DNA from: Ctena decussata
Taxonomy: Eukaryota; Mollusca; Bivalvia; Lucinida; Lucinidae
Assembly (NCBI GenBank): GCA_963989385.1
Contig: OZ022511.1
Coordinates: 2,728,001 to 2,792,000 of the forward strand
Length of the DNA: 64,000 nt
Reading direction: 5' to 3'
Of this stretch, positions 63,422 to 64,000 are shown in pieces (positions within the stretch are counted from its first letter, which is position 1; each line of letters begins with the position of its first letter). The translations under genes were made by a program, and so were the position numbers. The notes beneath the pieces were generated by a model. It searched no databases, had not been told where the DNA came from, and was given only the letters and a program-made list of their open reading frames with translations.

Positions 63422-64000
63422 CTGTATTCAGAAAAGAGATTTTATTTATCTTGACATCATAGTACAATAAATATTCAAACAGCTTATTTAAAATTTTAGC
63501 ATTTTTTGTTTTTTTTTGTTTCCCTTTACATTATATGTACACAAAGACCGTAAAAGAGATTTCCAGGGACCGGTTTTTCTAACTAACGATGTTGTTAGTT
63601 AAGGTTTTGTTAAAATTTCAAAATATGCCAATATCTTTTGTGGAAAAAATGTGAGAAGCTTTTTCACTGCAAAAGCTTCTCACATTTTTTTCAACAAATA
63701 ATATCAGAGTATTTGATAACAAGAAAATCTGTGGAACCGATGGATGCTCCCCGAAGGCTTGGAATAGGAGAATGGGTATCCTGGTGAAGGAGTGATTTTC
63801 TGTGTAAATTAAATGCAATTTAAAATGGAAAAAAATAATTCTCTTCAATACTTTTAGAGTAATGCTCTGGACACGCATACAACTGAGAAAAAATAAGAAG
63901 GGAAGTAACTCCAAAATAACTAGGGATACAGTTATGGTTCTTCTGCTCTGCACTTCTTGTCATTATCCTCTACTATCAATATGTAAAGTTTCATTCATGT
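63422..64000 (-). other. moonraker intron upstream of exon a (runs off the window)
   Basis: No exon recognised. 63560-63720 holds a diverged copy of the MITE at 51611-51839, with a 'atgtgagaagctttt' inverted pair around 63645-63690. Confidence 0.5.

Noticed and set aside
63618..63953. 111-aa open frame on the minus strand as a further moonraker exon
   Set aside because: No splice sites fit, the peptide is hydrophobic and unlike the rest, and part is MITE sequence.

Overview
The window is eukaryotic: genes are split by GT-AG introns (one GC-AG), and most of the DNA is mobile-element and tandem-repeat sequence. Long tandem arrays rich in 'gaccttgacct', elements ending in a hairpin plus CTAA, many fold-back (palindromic) elements and tRNA-headed SINEs point to a mollusc. 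From memory of such repeats, a bivalve, probably heterodont, is most likely. No search could be run, so the taxon is inference.

Three protein-coding genes are supported. (1) A TRIM-family E3 ligase, called TRIM-A here, lies on the minus strand with coding exons 9765-7944, 7074-6847 and 2856-2522; the phases match and give 794 aa. (2) Its paralogue TRIM-B lies on the plus strand, divergently oriented, with coding exons 15526-16071 and 17027-18643 (720 aa). Both have RING, two B-boxes, a coiled coil and a C-terminal beta-propeller-like region. Their intron positions do not match. (3) The 3' part of a centriolar-satellite gene resembling KIAA0753/moonraker (OFIP/MNR) occupies 63421-32800 on the minus strand. 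Fourteen exons keep one open frame of 780 aa, and the 5' end lies beyond the window.

Layout: 1-2521, repeats and the TRIM-A 3' flank; 2522-9798, TRIM-A; 9799-15505, intergenic (mariner-like element, fold-back MITEs, a SINE); 15506-about 19100, TRIM-B and its 3' flank; 19100-32799, repeat-dense intergenic DNA. That last part includes a 3,044-bp DNA-transposon candidate with terminal inverted repeats, subterminal motif arrays and a 5-bp target duplication (20933-23976), a Helitron-like array split by a truncated LINE (25438-25778), and a 2.2-kb tandem-array element (27440-29631). From 32800 to the end is moonraker, whose introns carry most of the repeats.

The observations most worth a second look are: a minisatellite that repeats the splice acceptor and first codons of a moonraker exon eleven times; a GC-AG intron that the reading frame requires, lying beside a large palindrome; a long octapeptide-repeat C-terminal extension of moonraker; the DNA transposon with subterminal motif arrays; and several nested insertions with clear target-site duplications.
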